A DNA stretch of 64,000 bases from Neodontobutis hainanensis (GCA_024349245.1 JALDNG010000946.1:1-64000); one strand, 5' to 3'. Positions 10,669-21,521 are shown, counted from the first letter of the stretch. The notes: a model not told the origin generated them from the sequence alone. Numbers and translations: made by a program.

Positions 10669-11778
10669 AGTCTGCTTTATTGTCAATTCTTCTACAGGTA
10701 CAGTACATACATACAGAGAATCGAAATTGCGTTACACTCAGACCCACACAGATAACATTAAAGCCTAAAAAATCTAGATCAAAATATAAAATGTAGATAC
10801 AACTGTACAATTATAAATTATACACTAAGAAAATGTTATAAAAGGCATAATAAAATCAAAAATAAAGTTAAATAAAGAAAAATAAAGCAGTGCAAGGCAA
10901 AAGGCAGAGTGCAAATCATTGAAGTGAGCAACAGTGCAGATAAAACTTTTTAGTGCAAAAACAAAAGCTTATTAAGTCTGATTGAAGTGGGCTCAAGAGC
11001 AGTTATTTAACTGACTGATGATGTAGTGGAATGATGGCAGTTCCATGGAGAATGAGGTCGTGAGCAGACCAATGCTGCACAAAGTGACTGGTGCATGTCA
11101 TCATATATATGTGTGGGTAGGGGTCATAGTTCAGTGGTGCCTGGGGCAGAAAATGTTCGGGCGCGAGTTCAGCTCCCTGACAGCCTGGTGGAGTAAGCTG
11201 TCCTTCAGTCTGCTGGTCCTCTCCTCCCTGATGGCAGCAGGCTGGAGAAGCTGTGTGATGGGTGGGGGGGTCACGTGCAATGCAGAGGGCTTTGCGGATG
11301 AGACGTGTTCTGTAAATGTGCTGAGGAGGAGGGAAGAGAGACACCAATGATCTTCTCAGCTGCTCTCACTTTGCATTGCAGAGTCTTTCGGCAGGACGCG
11401 TTGCAGGCGCCCTACCACACAGTGATGCAGCTCGACAGGATGCTCTCGATGGTGCCTCAGTAGAAGGTGTACATGATGGGGGTGGGGCTCTGGCTCTCCT
11501 CAGTTTGCAGAGGAAGTAGAGACACTGTTGTGATTTCTTGGCCAGTTCTGCTGTGTTTTCAGTCCAGGAGAGGTCCTCTGCGATGTGCACACCCAGGAAC
11601 TTGGTGCTGTTTACTCTCTCCACAGTCGCACCGTTGATGGTCAGAGGAACATGATGAGTGTGCGCTCTCCTGAAGTCAACAACAATCTCCTTCGTCTTCT
11701 CCACGTTCAGAGAGAGATTGTTGTCACTGCTGGTGTTGGATGTGTTACTGCCAACCCTTACTGCCTGAGGTAATGTTA
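10669..11778 (-). mobile_element. L2-like LINE 3' fragment inserted in the integrase
   Basis: The minus strand reads the end of a LINE reverse transcriptase at 11,366-11,845, with NVEKTKEIVVDFRR and TKFLGVHIAEDLSWTENT, followed by a C-terminal tail in shifted frames (11,003-11,347, 'YRTRLIRKALCIA'). The 3' end is at the low coordinate, where the minus strand reads GACAATAAAGCAGACTTGA. It interrupts the Gmr1-like integrase between its GPY segment and the rest of the C-terminus (resuming at 11,780). The same insertion is in X copy 2 (60,001-61,105), so it predates the duplication. Confidence 0.75.
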
Positions 11779-11779
11779 T

Positions 11780-12150
11780 GTTGTGAAAAAGAAACTGGGT
11801 GACAGAGACTACTTGATTTTCACACCTGACCGCCGTGGCACACACGCCTTTGCCATGTGAACATGTTAAAATCTTATTATGACCGAAATGACTCGTATTT
11901 GGTGATTGCAGACGCTAAAGAGTCTGCAGCGTTGCTCGGGTTGAGAACATCGAGACCCGTATTCATATGCAGGCTTTTTGGGAGCTGTCCGGTGCTGAAC
12001 GCTCCGAGCCGTGAATTTGTTTGGCGGCTGGTACTGAAATTGAAAATGACTCGTGGTCCGGGCTTTGACTCAGGGTAAATTTTCCAACTCGGAGGCTTTA
12101 AAAGTTTGTCAGTTTTATTGTCCCACCTTTCAGATTCTCAGCAGAAAGAA
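11780..12150 (+). pseudogene. Integrase C-terminus and linker of the Gmr1-like element
   Basis: After the L2 fragment the element resumes with KKKLGDRDYLIFTPDRR and then HVNMLKSYYDRND, in two frames. This is the end of a GPY/F-type integrase domain. About 250 bp of linker follows, with a degenerate tandem-like 'GAGCTGTCC..GCTGAAC' stretch that is longer in X copy 2. No frame stays open across it. Confidence 0.6.
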
Positions 12151-12890
12151 ATGGTGAATATAATTCAGTCCAATAGGTCATTGTTTGCTGATGTGCCCTC
12201 TCAGACTCATGTGCTCAGTCATGATATTGATGTAGGTGATTCAAGGCATATAAAATAGCATCCATATCGGGTTAATCCAGACAAACGTGGCCGTCTGAAA
12301 AACAGGTGGAGTATATGCTGCAGTATGGCATAGCCAAAAGAAGCTGTAGTGCGTGGAGCTCACCCTGCTTATTGACGATTAAAGCTAATGGTGATGACCG
12401 CTTTTGTACAGACTTCAGGAAAGTTAATGGTGTAACAAAGACTGACTGTTATCCTCTTCCACAAATGGAGGATTGCGTGGATCATGTTGGTGCTGCCAAG
12501 TTTGTGACAAAGCTAGACTTAATAAAAGGATATTGGCAGGTCCCTTTAACTGAACGTGCCAAAGTAATATCTGCTTTTGTTACACCTGATGACTTCCTTC
12601 AGTATTCGGTTATGGCCTTTGGCATGTGTAACATTTCAGAGGCTTATGCGTGTAATTTTGTCTGGATTGTCTTTTTGTGGAGCCTATCTTGATGATTTGG
12701 TTGTTTGTTTGTCTTCGTGGGTGGAGCACATTACAGTACACATTAACAGTTAACTTGACAAAATGTGAGTTTGGGCAAGCAACAATGACCTATCTTGGAA
12801 AAAGGGTGAGGGGAGGTCAAGTGCGTCCAGTTCAAGCTAAGGTTGAGGTGATTCTCGCTGTCCCTGTTCCCACCAACCGTACAGTTGTTA
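12151..12890 (+). pseudogene. Reverse transcriptase of the Gmr1-like element (truncated)
   Basis: The 128-codon frame at 12,306-12,692 shows Ty3/gypsy reverse transcriptase landmarks: SAWSSPCLLTIKANGDDRFC, TDFRKVNGVT, KLDLIKGYWQVPL (first catalytic Asp region) and VMAFGM. The YxDD box region is degraded to 'AYLDDLVVC' in a shifted frame near 12,685. A last piece reads 'LTVNLTKCEFGQATMTYLGK' at 12,745. RNase H and the 3' LTR are missing. It lies downstream of integrase. X copy 2 has lost about 350 bp of this domain. Confidence 0.75.
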
Positions 12891-12892
12891 TT

Positions 12893-13212
12893 TAGCATAA
12901 TGATATGCGCACCATCTGTGTGTACTGTTTTCAAACTGATAAAATTGTCTTTCATGTTAGGCGGCTCACTCTCTGAGAGCCAGTGTTTCATTTTCTTATC
13001 TGCTGTGATTTCAGTATAAATTCTAATCCTGCCTAGTTATCATTGGGACTGTTCATACAACCCTGTACACAGACAGATTTGTATGCTCATTCCTCCTTTT
13101 GCAAAAGATGTCTCTGAATTCTTTTTCCTTTTTCCTTAAATAAATCACCAAACGACATCTGTTGTTTTCTCTCAAAATTATTCCACAATAATATATTTAT
13201 TTTTTCAAACAC
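12893..13212 (+). mobile_element. 5'-truncated LTR fragment, same family as 172-568
   Basis: This stretch matches about 222-568 closely, starting at AATGATATGYGCACC and ending ...TTTTTCAAACACA. The first 50 bp of the LTR is missing, and the left edge abuts the truncated Gmr1-like element. Block X copy 1 is therefore bracketed by two same-orientation copies of this LTR. Confidence 0.7.
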
Positions 13213-13386
13213 ATATACATTAAACTGATTGTACAATGTTCAAATGTGGAATATACATTTACATTTATATACATTTAGTCCTTTAGCAGACGTTTTCCTT
13301 TAGAAACCCTATTATATATGTTCATATATATTCATACTTGTGTAGATGTGTCACATTGAGCAGTTCTGGCCCTGTAAACAGGTTTT

Positions 13387-13548
13387 ATGGAGGTGGCAGA
13401 GTGGTTAGCACTCAGGCCTAACAGCAAGAAGGTCCTGTGTTCAATTCCCATCCAGGACAGGGCCTTTCTGTGTGGAGTTTGCATGTTCTCCCTGTGTCTG
13501 CGTAGGTTTCCTCCAGGTACTCCGGTTTCCCCACCACCAAAAACATGT
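13387..13548 (+). mobile_element. tRNA-derived fish SINE fragment
   Basis: The sequence begins with a tRNA-like A-box region (GGCAGAGTGGTTAGCACT), has a degenerate B box (GTTCAATTCCC), and continues with the 'TGGAGTTTGCATGTTCTCCC' and 'TTTCCTCCAGGTACTCCGG' body seen in fish SINEs. It is the same family as the element at 33,887-34,293, but only the 5' half is present. It is not a functional tRNA gene. Confidence 0.7.
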
Positions 13549-13551
13549 ACA

Positions 13552-13841
13552 ATAAAGGACTACAGATGGAAATTAGCAGTTAAACTATAAACTGGTACAA
13601 GCATCTCTGCTCCGGCTTATTGAACATTGTACGTTGTCTTAAAGAAAATAAACTCATTTTAATGCTGCAGGTTGTGTTCATCTTGAATGCTGTGAACCCT
13701 GACCTTGCAGGAGCGACAAGAACTGGTGACGATCACAGCCGGAGAGAAGAAGAAGCCACAATGAGCAGCAGGATGACTGTATGGACAGTGAGCTGTGCAG
13801 GAGTCCTGGGGAAAACTCTGTCCCATTCTCAGTCCTGAAAA
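13552..13841 (+). repeat. 290-bp dispersed repeat, copy 1 (partner 21,233-21,521)
   Basis: The stretch matches 21,233-21,521 nearly base for base in the same orientation, starting AAAGGACTACAGATGG and ending TCAGTCCTGAAAA. It could contain an exon end: both copies have the stretch coding GACGATCACAGCCGG...GAGCTGTGCAGGAGTCC, but the frame differs between copies because of a one-base indel. The function was not recognised. The sequence from 13,842 to 14,547 shows no supported feature. Confidence 0.65.
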
Positions 13842-14547
13842 TATCAGCACACATCATTTACCATTTAAACTCAGGAGAAGGAAATAAAACCTCTGAGGCA
13901 CTGATACCTGCCTTGTGTTGAGAGACAAAAATGAGAGAAGTAAAAGAGAAGCCACATCCGGCGGACACAACCTCCTGTCAGGACACCACGTATCCATGAC
14001 CTGCGAAGGTAAACGGAGAAATAAATCATATTAATGACATTCTCTGTAATTAATGTGTCAATGTATTCACAACATTTGACTCAGAAAAACAGATCTGACT
14101 CTCTCAATATTTATTGCAACAGGACTTTTCAATTGTTATTATGTTACTCCGAGAACCAGTTTATCCCGGCTCTTTTGGTACGACCGTTTGAACTAATATT
14201 ACTTTAATAAAAAGTATAAAACCAATGTAAAGTTTGTATGTTTAATTCCACTCAGAAAAAGGTACAAGCCAGCGCTGGGTCACAACACGTAGTTAACAGG
14301 AGGTCAGCCCACGTGTTGTGCTGCTGGTCAACTCAATGCTCAAAAGGTCCTAACCTTTGGCCACTCCTCTCACAGGAGGGGACACTTCCTACTTTGAATC
14401 AGTAGTTTACCTATGTGTCCAGCCAGGGCTGACCAACTGGTTCTGACTGGTTTAAACAGATGAGGTATGTAGTTGACTAATCTAGGTGCAGTGTATCATG
14501 CAGAGAGTGTAAATAACAAACAAAACAGTTGAAAAAGGGTTTCTTAC

Positions 14548-14916
14548 AGTTATAAGAATTTTAGTTTTAATGTTTCGAGTTACTGGGGCTTATAGTTCTC
14601 TTCAGGTCATGTCAAATTCATGTCATGTCCATCCTGCTAATCCATGAAGTAGACATAACTAGAGTGAGACATGGCTTGTCACGGGACTTTTGCACCTGGA
14701 CCATTGTGAACGCCTCTCACCAAGGCCGTCACTGTGTTGTATAAATTCTCATGTTCTGTTTACATCTTTAAGCAAACCTCCGCTGTACCCTTGTTACTGT
14801 GTGTGTCTGCTTTGCTTCTCCTTGCAAGGATTAAAACCTGGCCATTGCTTGTTAAATTATAATCTGTCTCCGTGTCTCTCTGGATAAATATAAGGACATA
14901 GAAAATTCTTATAACA
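14548..14916 (+). mobile_element. Solo LTR
   Basis: The ends are inverted (ATTATAAGAATTT-like start and AAATTCTTATAACA end). Inside are a TATA-like box (TTGTATAAAT near 14,737) and an ATTAAA poly(A) signal near 14,830. It matches 44,681-45,048, which is the 3' LTR of an ERV because a polypurine tract precedes it there (separated by the younger ERV). No internal coding sequence flanks it here, so it is a solo LTR, probably left by LTR-LTR recombination. Confidence 0.7.
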
Positions 14917-14997
14917 CATCTCCTTTGTCTTTTTAACATTAAAAACAGGAAGTGGTCACACCAGTTCTTTAAATGGTGGATCTCATGCATGTACCAC

Positions 14998-15600
14998 AGA
15001 GGACCAGTCCTCTTTATACAGTAGGCTTAAGATCACTGTATCGTCAGAGAACTTAATGATGGGATTGTTGCACAGACGGCTCCTGCATTCATTTGTGTAG
15101 AGTGAAAAAAGGAAAGGAGAACTCACACATTCCTGTGGGACACCTGTGTTAGAGTATTTGACCGTAGAGAGAACACCATTTACTTTTACTTGCTGTTGTT
15201 AGAAAAAATAAAACCATTGAATAATAAAATGATTAACATGCAAATCAGTCAATTTCTGGACCAGTAGCTGTGGTTGTACTGCCGAATAAAAGTCAACACA
15301 TAAGTGTTTTATACGTGTTTGTAAATGAGCAAGTTGCAGGATCTTTAGCATGTCCACAATGATCTTTTCAAAACATTTCATTACAACAGATGTCAAAGCT
15401 ACTGGCCTTAAGTTGTGAACAGCAGGACAAAATACTTAGGGTACAGGGATGATTACAGATTTCTTCCACAGAGCGGGGACAGTGAAGCGCGATAATGATT
15501 GTTGATAAAGTTGAGCACCAAGCAGCAGTCAGTTTGGAAGCAGAAGTCCTCAGTAAGATGGCAGGATCTAGGAGCCATCTGGTCTGGCAGATTTTTTATT
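14998..15600 (-). pseudogene. Decayed L2/CR1-like LINE reverse transcriptase
   Basis: The minus strand at 15,199-15,396 reads MTSVVMKCFEKIIVDMLKIL, then a degraded 'DFYSAVQPQLL' equivalent to the F-x-D-x-S-x-A-F-(N/D) box. The lower-coordinate part (15,000-15,180) gives the later reverse transcriptase motifs in other frames. Substitutions and indels are numerous. It lies outside the duplicated blocks. Confidence 0.55.
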
Positions 15601-16260
15601 ACAGACCTAAACTATGTAAAACTATGTATGTAACCTACAGTATGTAGGGTTAATAGTTGGACAACAAAAGCAACTCCACTGGGGAGGGTCCAAGTTCTCA
15701 AAGTCATTGAGCTCATAGCTCTCAGTGTCATTAGAAGTAGAGAGCTGGATCCTGCTGGGATTCTTATTAGCAATGCACTGGATCTATTGACAATTATAAC
15801 ACAGAATATATTGCTTTCATTAGCAACGTTTACCAGGTTTATTACTAGTTTAGAGTCTACTTCAACTTTCTGGGTTAAAGCTGGGTTATTATTATTATTA
15901 TTATTATAAAATCAACTTAAACTATCTAACTCTGTGGAGTCAGGTGTTTTACTGTAAACCAGAGGAAAGTCCCAGACAGTTGGTGGGTCATGTTTGCTGA
16001 AATGAGCTCTGCCTTATCCTAACCAGACTGCTTACACTGCTGTTGTTTCAGAATGAGTTTTGACCAACCAGAGAAGAGCTTTGACCCTTTAGATCGGACC
16101 CTGACATTAGTCAATGGAAAGGATGACTTGGATCACTTTTGTAAATAGCATTGTTTTGGCGGCGTGGACATGAACAGAAATGTTATAAAGATGTTTATCA
16201 GCTTGTCAGCTCCTGAGGACGGTGACGGCTTCTTAAAAGCACAACTCTCCTGTGGTCACG
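15601..16260. other. Intergenic stretch with a short (TTA)n run
   Basis: No gene or transposon could be supported. A (TTA)n microsatellite of about seven units lies at 15,887-15,908. Confidence 0.4.
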
Positions 16261-16288
16261 CAGCTTCTCCTGAACCTCTGACAGAAAC

Positions 16289-16482
16289 ATGGCGCCACCA
16301 ACTGGAGGAGGTATGAGCTTACGTCTATAAACAGAATTAGTTTTGCATTCAGACCCCTGACTCATTGTGTCGCTTCACAAAAAGGACCTAATATGACACG
16401 TACTGGTAACACATGTGTAACTTTAAAAGTACTCACATTTTTAGACATATCTGTGGAGACGGTGCAGCCAACACTGAAATAA
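16289..16482 (+). other. Possible two-exon 5' end of a small reading frame
   Basis: An ATG at 16,289 opens MAPPTGG and reaches a GAG|GTATGA donor at 16,310. A TTTTTAG acceptor precedes 16,445, and joining the two gives DISVETVQPTLK and a stop at 16,480. Both splice sites and the frame are kept in Y copy 2 (ATG at 45,074). The product would be only 19 residues, so this may be a 5' leader, part of a longer gene, or chance. Confidence 0.25.
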
Positions 16483-17439
16483 AGGCTTCTTTTGTTTCAA
16501 GGGCAAATACAGATTCAGATGCACTGCTCTGCTCAAGTTGAGTTCTGCTTTGTTTGTCCTAAGCTCACTCCGGAGTGGCCCCCAGACAGACCTCCATACC
16601 AGTGTGGCACAGGAACTAGACACCCCTTCTGCTCTGTAACTGTTATATATGCAAGAATTAACAAGTAAATAGCACCAATACCACCAGTTATTTTTGTTCT
16701 CATCTTTTTATGCTCTACCAATGCTATACTTTACTTAAAATGGCACTTTGTTCTTTACTTTTCCCCTCCTCTTTTACCAAACCCCTCACCATTATGGCTA
16801 CAGCTTGTCTCCACTAATGCACTCAGTAATATTATCAGAATGCATGTATTATCTCACAGAAGCATATCAATGATGAAAGTTTATTCTGTAAAATGTATCT
16901 CAGTGTATTCATATTTCATGTTTCATTTCTGAACAATCATATGAACTAAATAACAATTACAATGTCTCTGGCAATAAAGGAAGGACATAGCCACAATATC
17001 GCTCAGACCGCTGTGTAGACCTGTCACAATCGCCAAGCAAGTTCCTAGTTTGTGAATCTTGTTCACTGACAAAGGCAATAAACGTTTTTCTGATTCTGAT
17101 TCTGATCAGGTTTTATTATTGTGTCATGCTTGAAACACAAGCCCGGCCCAAATGTGCTTACAAGACACTCCCAATTAAACCAAAGACCAGATACCAACAC
17201 TAAATGGAGTGAGTAAAGCAAACAAAAAAAAAGCGTATCACAAAAGTATAAAGCCAACCTGGTCACAACATAAATTCAAATAAAAATATTCTAAGACAAG
17301 GTAATCAAACATAAAATAGACTATACATATGTCAGATTAAACTATGCTGAAACAAAATAAACTAAAAAGACTATACATAAGTTGATTAAAGCGACGCTAA
17401 AACAAAATAAACTATGCACAGTACAAATGTGAATAAATA

Positions 17440-17830
17440 GTGTATAGTGCAGGTTGTGTAACAGGTATTGCACGTTACAAATATTGCACGTGAGATTCCA
17501 CATGATTGTGGAAATACTGCTTGGTGAAAAGAGTTTCTGTGTTAGCAGTGTTCATTGTAGAGTCTGACAGCAGCAGGAAGGAAAGCCCTGCAGAATCTCT
17601 CCTTCACACACCGAGGGTGGAGCAGTCTGTCACTGAAGCTGCTCTCCAGAGCTGACAGGGCGTCCTGCAGGCGCTGGGACTTATGGTCCAGCATAGATCA
17701 CCCACTTACCGCACTGAGTCCAGAGGACAGCCCAGGACAGAGCTGGACTTCCTGATGACCTTGTCCAGCTTCTTCTCTCTCCCTCTCAGTGATGCTGAGA
17801 GGAGAGAGAAGACAGTAAAACTATTAAACA
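17440..17830 (-). pseudogene. LINE C-terminal remnant
   Basis: The minus strand contains the tail typical of fish L2/Rex-like ORF2 proteins: REKKLDKVIRKSSSVLGCPL at about 17,706-17,800. In the next frames it reads 'ALESSFSDRLLHPRC' and 'RAFLPAAVRLYN' at 17,540-17,650. The upstream reverse transcriptase is absent. A separate plus-strand LINE 3' tail with (TTCTGA) repeats lies at about 17,070-17,107. The copy in Y copy 2 is at 47,850-48,240. Confidence 0.65.
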
Positions 17831-18495
17831 CATGCACACATTTGTTAAACAGATGTACATTAAAACTGAATAATGTGGTGTCTACCTTTGTGTGCTCAGG
17901 AATCCTCTCCAAGAAGCCTGAAAAGAAAAAAACATGCTTTAGTCTCAGGAGAATAGATCTGGAGATTTGAACAAAACAATCCAATATACATATCTTTTCT
18001 TTGTTTTCTTCTTCCTTATCCTCTTTCCTTTGCTTTTCATCTCTTTTAGGCCTCTTCCTGCGAGAAATCAGTTTATTTAACTTGAATTAGACTCTTTACT
18101 CTTGTCTGTCCATGAAAGTCAGATTACTTTAACTTCTGTTACTTTTTCATCTTACTTTGTACTTTCTTTCCTCTCCTTTACTTTTGCCCTTTGTTTACGC
18201 TCCTCTTTTTGCACAAGCTCCTTGTCTATAGTTTACTGCTGGGTCTCTTTAGACTGTCACCTTTTGGAGAAGCAGAAGAAAAACAGCAAGTGAAAGTGTA
18301 AAACATGTTAATCAACCCCAGGTACTGAATACTCACCTTTTATAGTTTCATTTGTTTAAGGAGAACATATCATTTGTATTTTTCACACAACACACTATAT
18401 ACAATATTTACAAATGTTATACTTATCCTGAAATGACCCTGAGTCCTGCACCTAAGTCCCAGCACGATTTCACTCAGAAGAAACACTGAAAGCGG

Positions 18496-19262
18496 TCAGT
18501 TCTTAAAAAGAGTAAAAGTGCTTCTCCTTTTGAATTGGCCTTTGTGGTTTATCTGACCTTTTCCAGTGTTTCCACTCGAGCGCCCGGTCCTCATGTAATC
18601 TTCCATCTCCTTCACCCAGTCCGGCTTGGGCCCAGGAAACAAGGGGACCGGCTCCTGGGGTCTGGGAGGTGTGGCAGGGGAGGGAGGTGCCCTGGAGGGA
18701 GCAGAGGAGATAAGAGGGTTAGTGCAGGGAGCACAGGGAGGAGGCACCAGGGGCTCACGAGGAGCAGCTGGGGCCTTCCGAGCCTCAGAAGGAGAAACAG
18801 AAACATCCAGAGCAAAGGAGTCTGGGAGCAGAGAGAAGCTCAGCTGAGGGACCTGAGCAGGAGGAGGAGAGATAGCAAGAGAGCGAGCGCAGCGAGAGAA
18901 GGAGCCAGAGCTAAGCTTACGGACCTTAGCAGGACGAGAGAGAGCAAGGGAGTGAGAGGGAGGAGAGGAGGAGCAGGAGGATGAGGAGGTAGAACTAAGG
19001 TATCTAGCACGAGACTTAAAGACGCCAGAGGAACGAGAGGAGCGAGAGTCAGAGTCAGAGAAAGAGCAAGAGCTTGAAAAGAGTGTCTCCTGAGGAGAGA
19101 CAGACACAAAGGCAGAGTTCAAGGGGCCTGTGGAGGAGGCAGGTGCAGAGGCAACAGGGGTGTGTGGGCGAGTGAGTGTGGGCAGCCTGTGCAGGAGGAG
19201 CACGTCGGGACACCCGGGCCTCGTCGTCCAGGAGAAGCGCTGGGCCATCAGTGAACAGAGAT
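18496..19262 (-). CDS. Ser/Pro-rich hypothetical protein exon, copy 1
   Basis: The minus-strand frame is open from a likely acceptor (CTCTCCACAG just above 19,262) to a stop at 18,496. It encodes about 255 residues rich in Ser and Pro, with runs such as SSTSSSSCSSSPPS and 'SPATPPRPQEPVPLFPGPKPDW', then WVKEMEDYMR near the end. No known fold was recognised; it is probably disordered. The last 30 residues differ from copy 2 (49,015-49,778) because of a one-base difference near 18,590; the copy 2 ending (DRALEWKHWKR) looks more natural. The frame extends beyond the acceptor, so the true start is unknown. It could be a real exon or a chance frame over GC-rich sequence. Confidence 0.4.
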
Positions 19263-20866
19263 CTGTGGAGAGAAATACATCTGTTAAAATCCTCACATCA
19301 TGTGATGCCATTGTGTGATTCATCAAAATAAAGCAAAGCCATGAGGCTCTGAGGTCTTTTAAATCCATGTCTGAACATGGAACTGTTACTGATTCAAGTC
19401 CACCATGTACTTTTGTCTAGTGCCATTTTCTATAGTTTCATGGACACTAGCACAATGTACCAATACAGAGAGTACTTTTAAAGCAGCACTGTTTAATCTT
19501 AAACCATCTTTTACTCATAAAGCCTCAGAGTGATTTTGACCAATCTCAGATCAAACCAGGAGAATATGTCCACGTTCAAAGACATTATTATTCACTAAAC
19601 TACTAAAATTATAGCAGAGGACTTTAATGTGCAGAAAGGTTACAGTGTTGTTATAAAGTGGTTATGAGTTATTTATGAATAATCATTTGTCCTCATTACA
19701 ATCTGGATAGATTTACTTTATGAATAGATCTTATTTTTTCATAATAGCTACAAAACTAACACAAAAACATAACTGTACATTTTCATTAACAAATATGTTC
19801 AACAAACTCTGCTTCTACATGTTCCTGGTTTACACAGGATTCTCCTGAATTACTTTTTGAAACCTATTGTATTATATTTGGAAATGAATCAACGTAAAAC
19901 AAATTCATTTTCTATAATTAGGTACTGGGTTAAATACAAAATGTATAATATAGAAATTAATCAAAATACGTTGCAGACAGCTCTCAATTTAAATGTTAGC
20001 CTCCTGTGCGTTTTGTTGCTTTCATTAATATGTCTGTGTAAATGTACTTTTACATTATTTCTGATAGGCTCTAAGAACAAACAAAGTCACAACAAAAATA
20101 CACATATTCTGAGTTAAAATTTACCGTGAAACATCATTGAAAGATCGACAAAAGACCATTTTGCTCAAATATATTGGTTCATATAACGCTAGTTGCTGTG
20201 CAGATTTAATGGGAAAGCCCATAGGAAATAACATGAACATGGAAATTTTAAAATCTCACGTTTTCTCTCAAAAGGTCTCGTAGTCCTGGTCAGTGGGTGG
20301 TCAGTAGAAGTCTTAGTAGGAAATGTCCGCAGTTAAAGTCTCCTTTTTGAAGAAATCGTCGAATCAAACTCAAGATTTGCACTTTTTTCTCACAGCCAGA
20401 AGTTTGCAAGTTTTGCAAGAACGTACTTGCTAGGAGATGCTCTTAGCAACCGGCACCTGTACGTGGTTACGTCAGCACGTGCACCGCTGTAGTATGCTAA
20501 CACTGGTGATGGATATTCATATTTAAAAAGTGAACTTGGTTATAATGACACAGGCAGTATGTAAAGTGTTGAAGTAGCAGATATATACCGTTAATACTTG
20601 ACAGTTACAGTCGAGGAAAGAAGTGGAAGAAAGCTTTATAATCACATCCTGCAACTCAAACGTGGCACCGCTATTTTAGCTGTGAAAGTGCTGCCACCAT
20701 GTGGTTCCAGGGGACATGGCTATCTTTTTTGTTACCTGTTGCCCACTTTAAAGAAAACTCATTAATGGATGCTACAACAGCAACAGGAAAACAATACATA
20801 TTTAAAACGAATTTAATATAACCTAAATAAATAATAATAATTACACACGGATAATGTGCCATTACA
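19263..20866. other. Non-coding part of block Y with a possible promoter
   Basis: 19,263-20,380 is AT-rich without supported genes. Around 20,440-20,500 the sequence becomes GC-richer and contains GTTACGTCAGCACGTGCACC, a CRE-like TACGTCA directly beside an E-box CACGTG. This would fit a promoter for the minus-strand frame at 18,496-19,262, but no transcript evidence is available. In copy 2 one extra C interrupts the CRE-like site (near 50,985). Confidence 0.3.
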
Positions 20867-20904
20867 AATGATGAAAACCGGTCCTGTTATCAAGTTTGAA
20901 AAGG

Positions 20905-21120
20905 TCACTGGCCTCTCCCCCATACGGGCCTGTCCCACATGTGGTAAACTGCTGGAGCATAACACATAGGGCTGTAAACACATGTGACAGATGTAAGGTT
21001 ATGTTCTGTTTTGTGTGCTTGAACATCGATCCTAACTGTACAAATTATTACGAGCCACGCTCCAGTGGTGTAGCTCTCCATCAGACCTTGAGACCAGTGT
21101 GGGCAATGAGCAGTGAACTC
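20905..21120 (+). pseudogene. Broken RBR-type (RING-IBR-RING2) E3 ligase exon
   Basis: Reading across two frames, the stretch gives 'ACPTCGKLLEH', then 'GCKHM', and in the shifted frame CDRCKVMFCFVCLN, followed by 'NYYEPRSSGVA.HQT'. The spacing of paired cysteines and histidine resembles the RING2/IBR region of fish RBR ligases, which transfer ubiquitin through a cysteine. An in-frame TAG and a frameshift between the two halves mean it cannot be translated as one piece. No companion exons were found nearby. Confidence 0.5.
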
Positions 21121-21232
21121 CAGATAGATTTAAACATGTGGGAAAGGTGGTGAATGTTTGATATTTGAGACAAAACATACATCATTATGTGTAAATAAAT
21201 CTGAGGAGTTGTCTCTTTAAAATATCAGTACA

Positions 21233-21521
21233 GTAAAGGACTACAGATGGAAATTAGCAGTTAAACTATAAACTAATACAAGCATCTCTGCTCCGGCTTA
21301 ATGTACATTGTATGTTGTTTTAAAGAAAATAAACTCATTTTAATGCTGCATGTTGTGTTCATCTTGAATGCTGTGAACCCTGACCTTGCAGGAGTGACAA
21401 GAACTGGTGACGATCACAGCCGGGAGAGAAGAAGAAGCCACAATGAGCAGCAGGATGACTGTATGGACAGTGAGCTGTGCAGGAGTCCTGGGGAAAACTC
21501 CGCCTCTCAGTCCTGAAAACT
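21233..21521 (+). repeat. 290-bp dispersed repeat, copy 2 (partner 13,552-13,841)
   Basis: Near-identical to 13,552-13,841. In this copy one frame reads DDCMDSELCRSPGENSASQS before a stop, while a one-base indel changes the frame in copy 1. Fish immune-receptor (NLR-type) N-terminal exons sometimes look like this, but the resemblance is too weak to call. 21,522-21,705 has no supported feature. Confidence 0.6.

Larger units (their letters stand above)
569..12838 (+). repeat. Duplication block X, copy 1 (partner 51,789-62,417)
   Basis: The block matches 51,789-62,417 in the same orientation over its whole length, with scattered substitutions, many short indels and a few large differences. Copy 1 carries a hAT insertion (5,528-7,252) absent from copy 2. 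Copy 2 lacks about 170 bp of integrase sequence near 59,600 and a stretch of reverse transcriptase near 62,155, and carries an extra MITE at 61,318. The Tc1, piggyBac, Gmr1-like and internal L2 pieces are in both copies and so predate the duplication. Identity was judged by eye and not computed. Confidence 0.85.
16261..20866 (+). repeat. Duplication block Y, copy 1 (partner 45,047-51,378)
   Basis: The block matches 45,047-51,378 in the same orientation, from CAGCTTCTCCTGAACC to ATAATGTGCCATTACA. Copy 2 is longer mainly because of an L2 insertion (45,607-47,230) and a 76-bp extra segment near 48,830. The single CTAAT at 16,814-16,818 is the empty site for that L2. Both copies hold the Ser/Pro-rich minus-strand frame and the LINE remnant. 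Outside the block the flanks differ completely. Confidence 0.85.

Noticed and set aside
13552..13841. NLR (NACHT/LRR) immune gene exon
   Set aside because: Only a short, frame-variable resemblance; no NACHT or leucine-rich repeat sequence occurs in the window.
18535..18984. 149-codon plus-strand Gly/Arg-rich frame
   Set aside because: It is a shadow of the Ser/Pro-rich minus-strand frame; the composition is explained by the complement of Ser/Pro codons, and it is not kept in copy 2.
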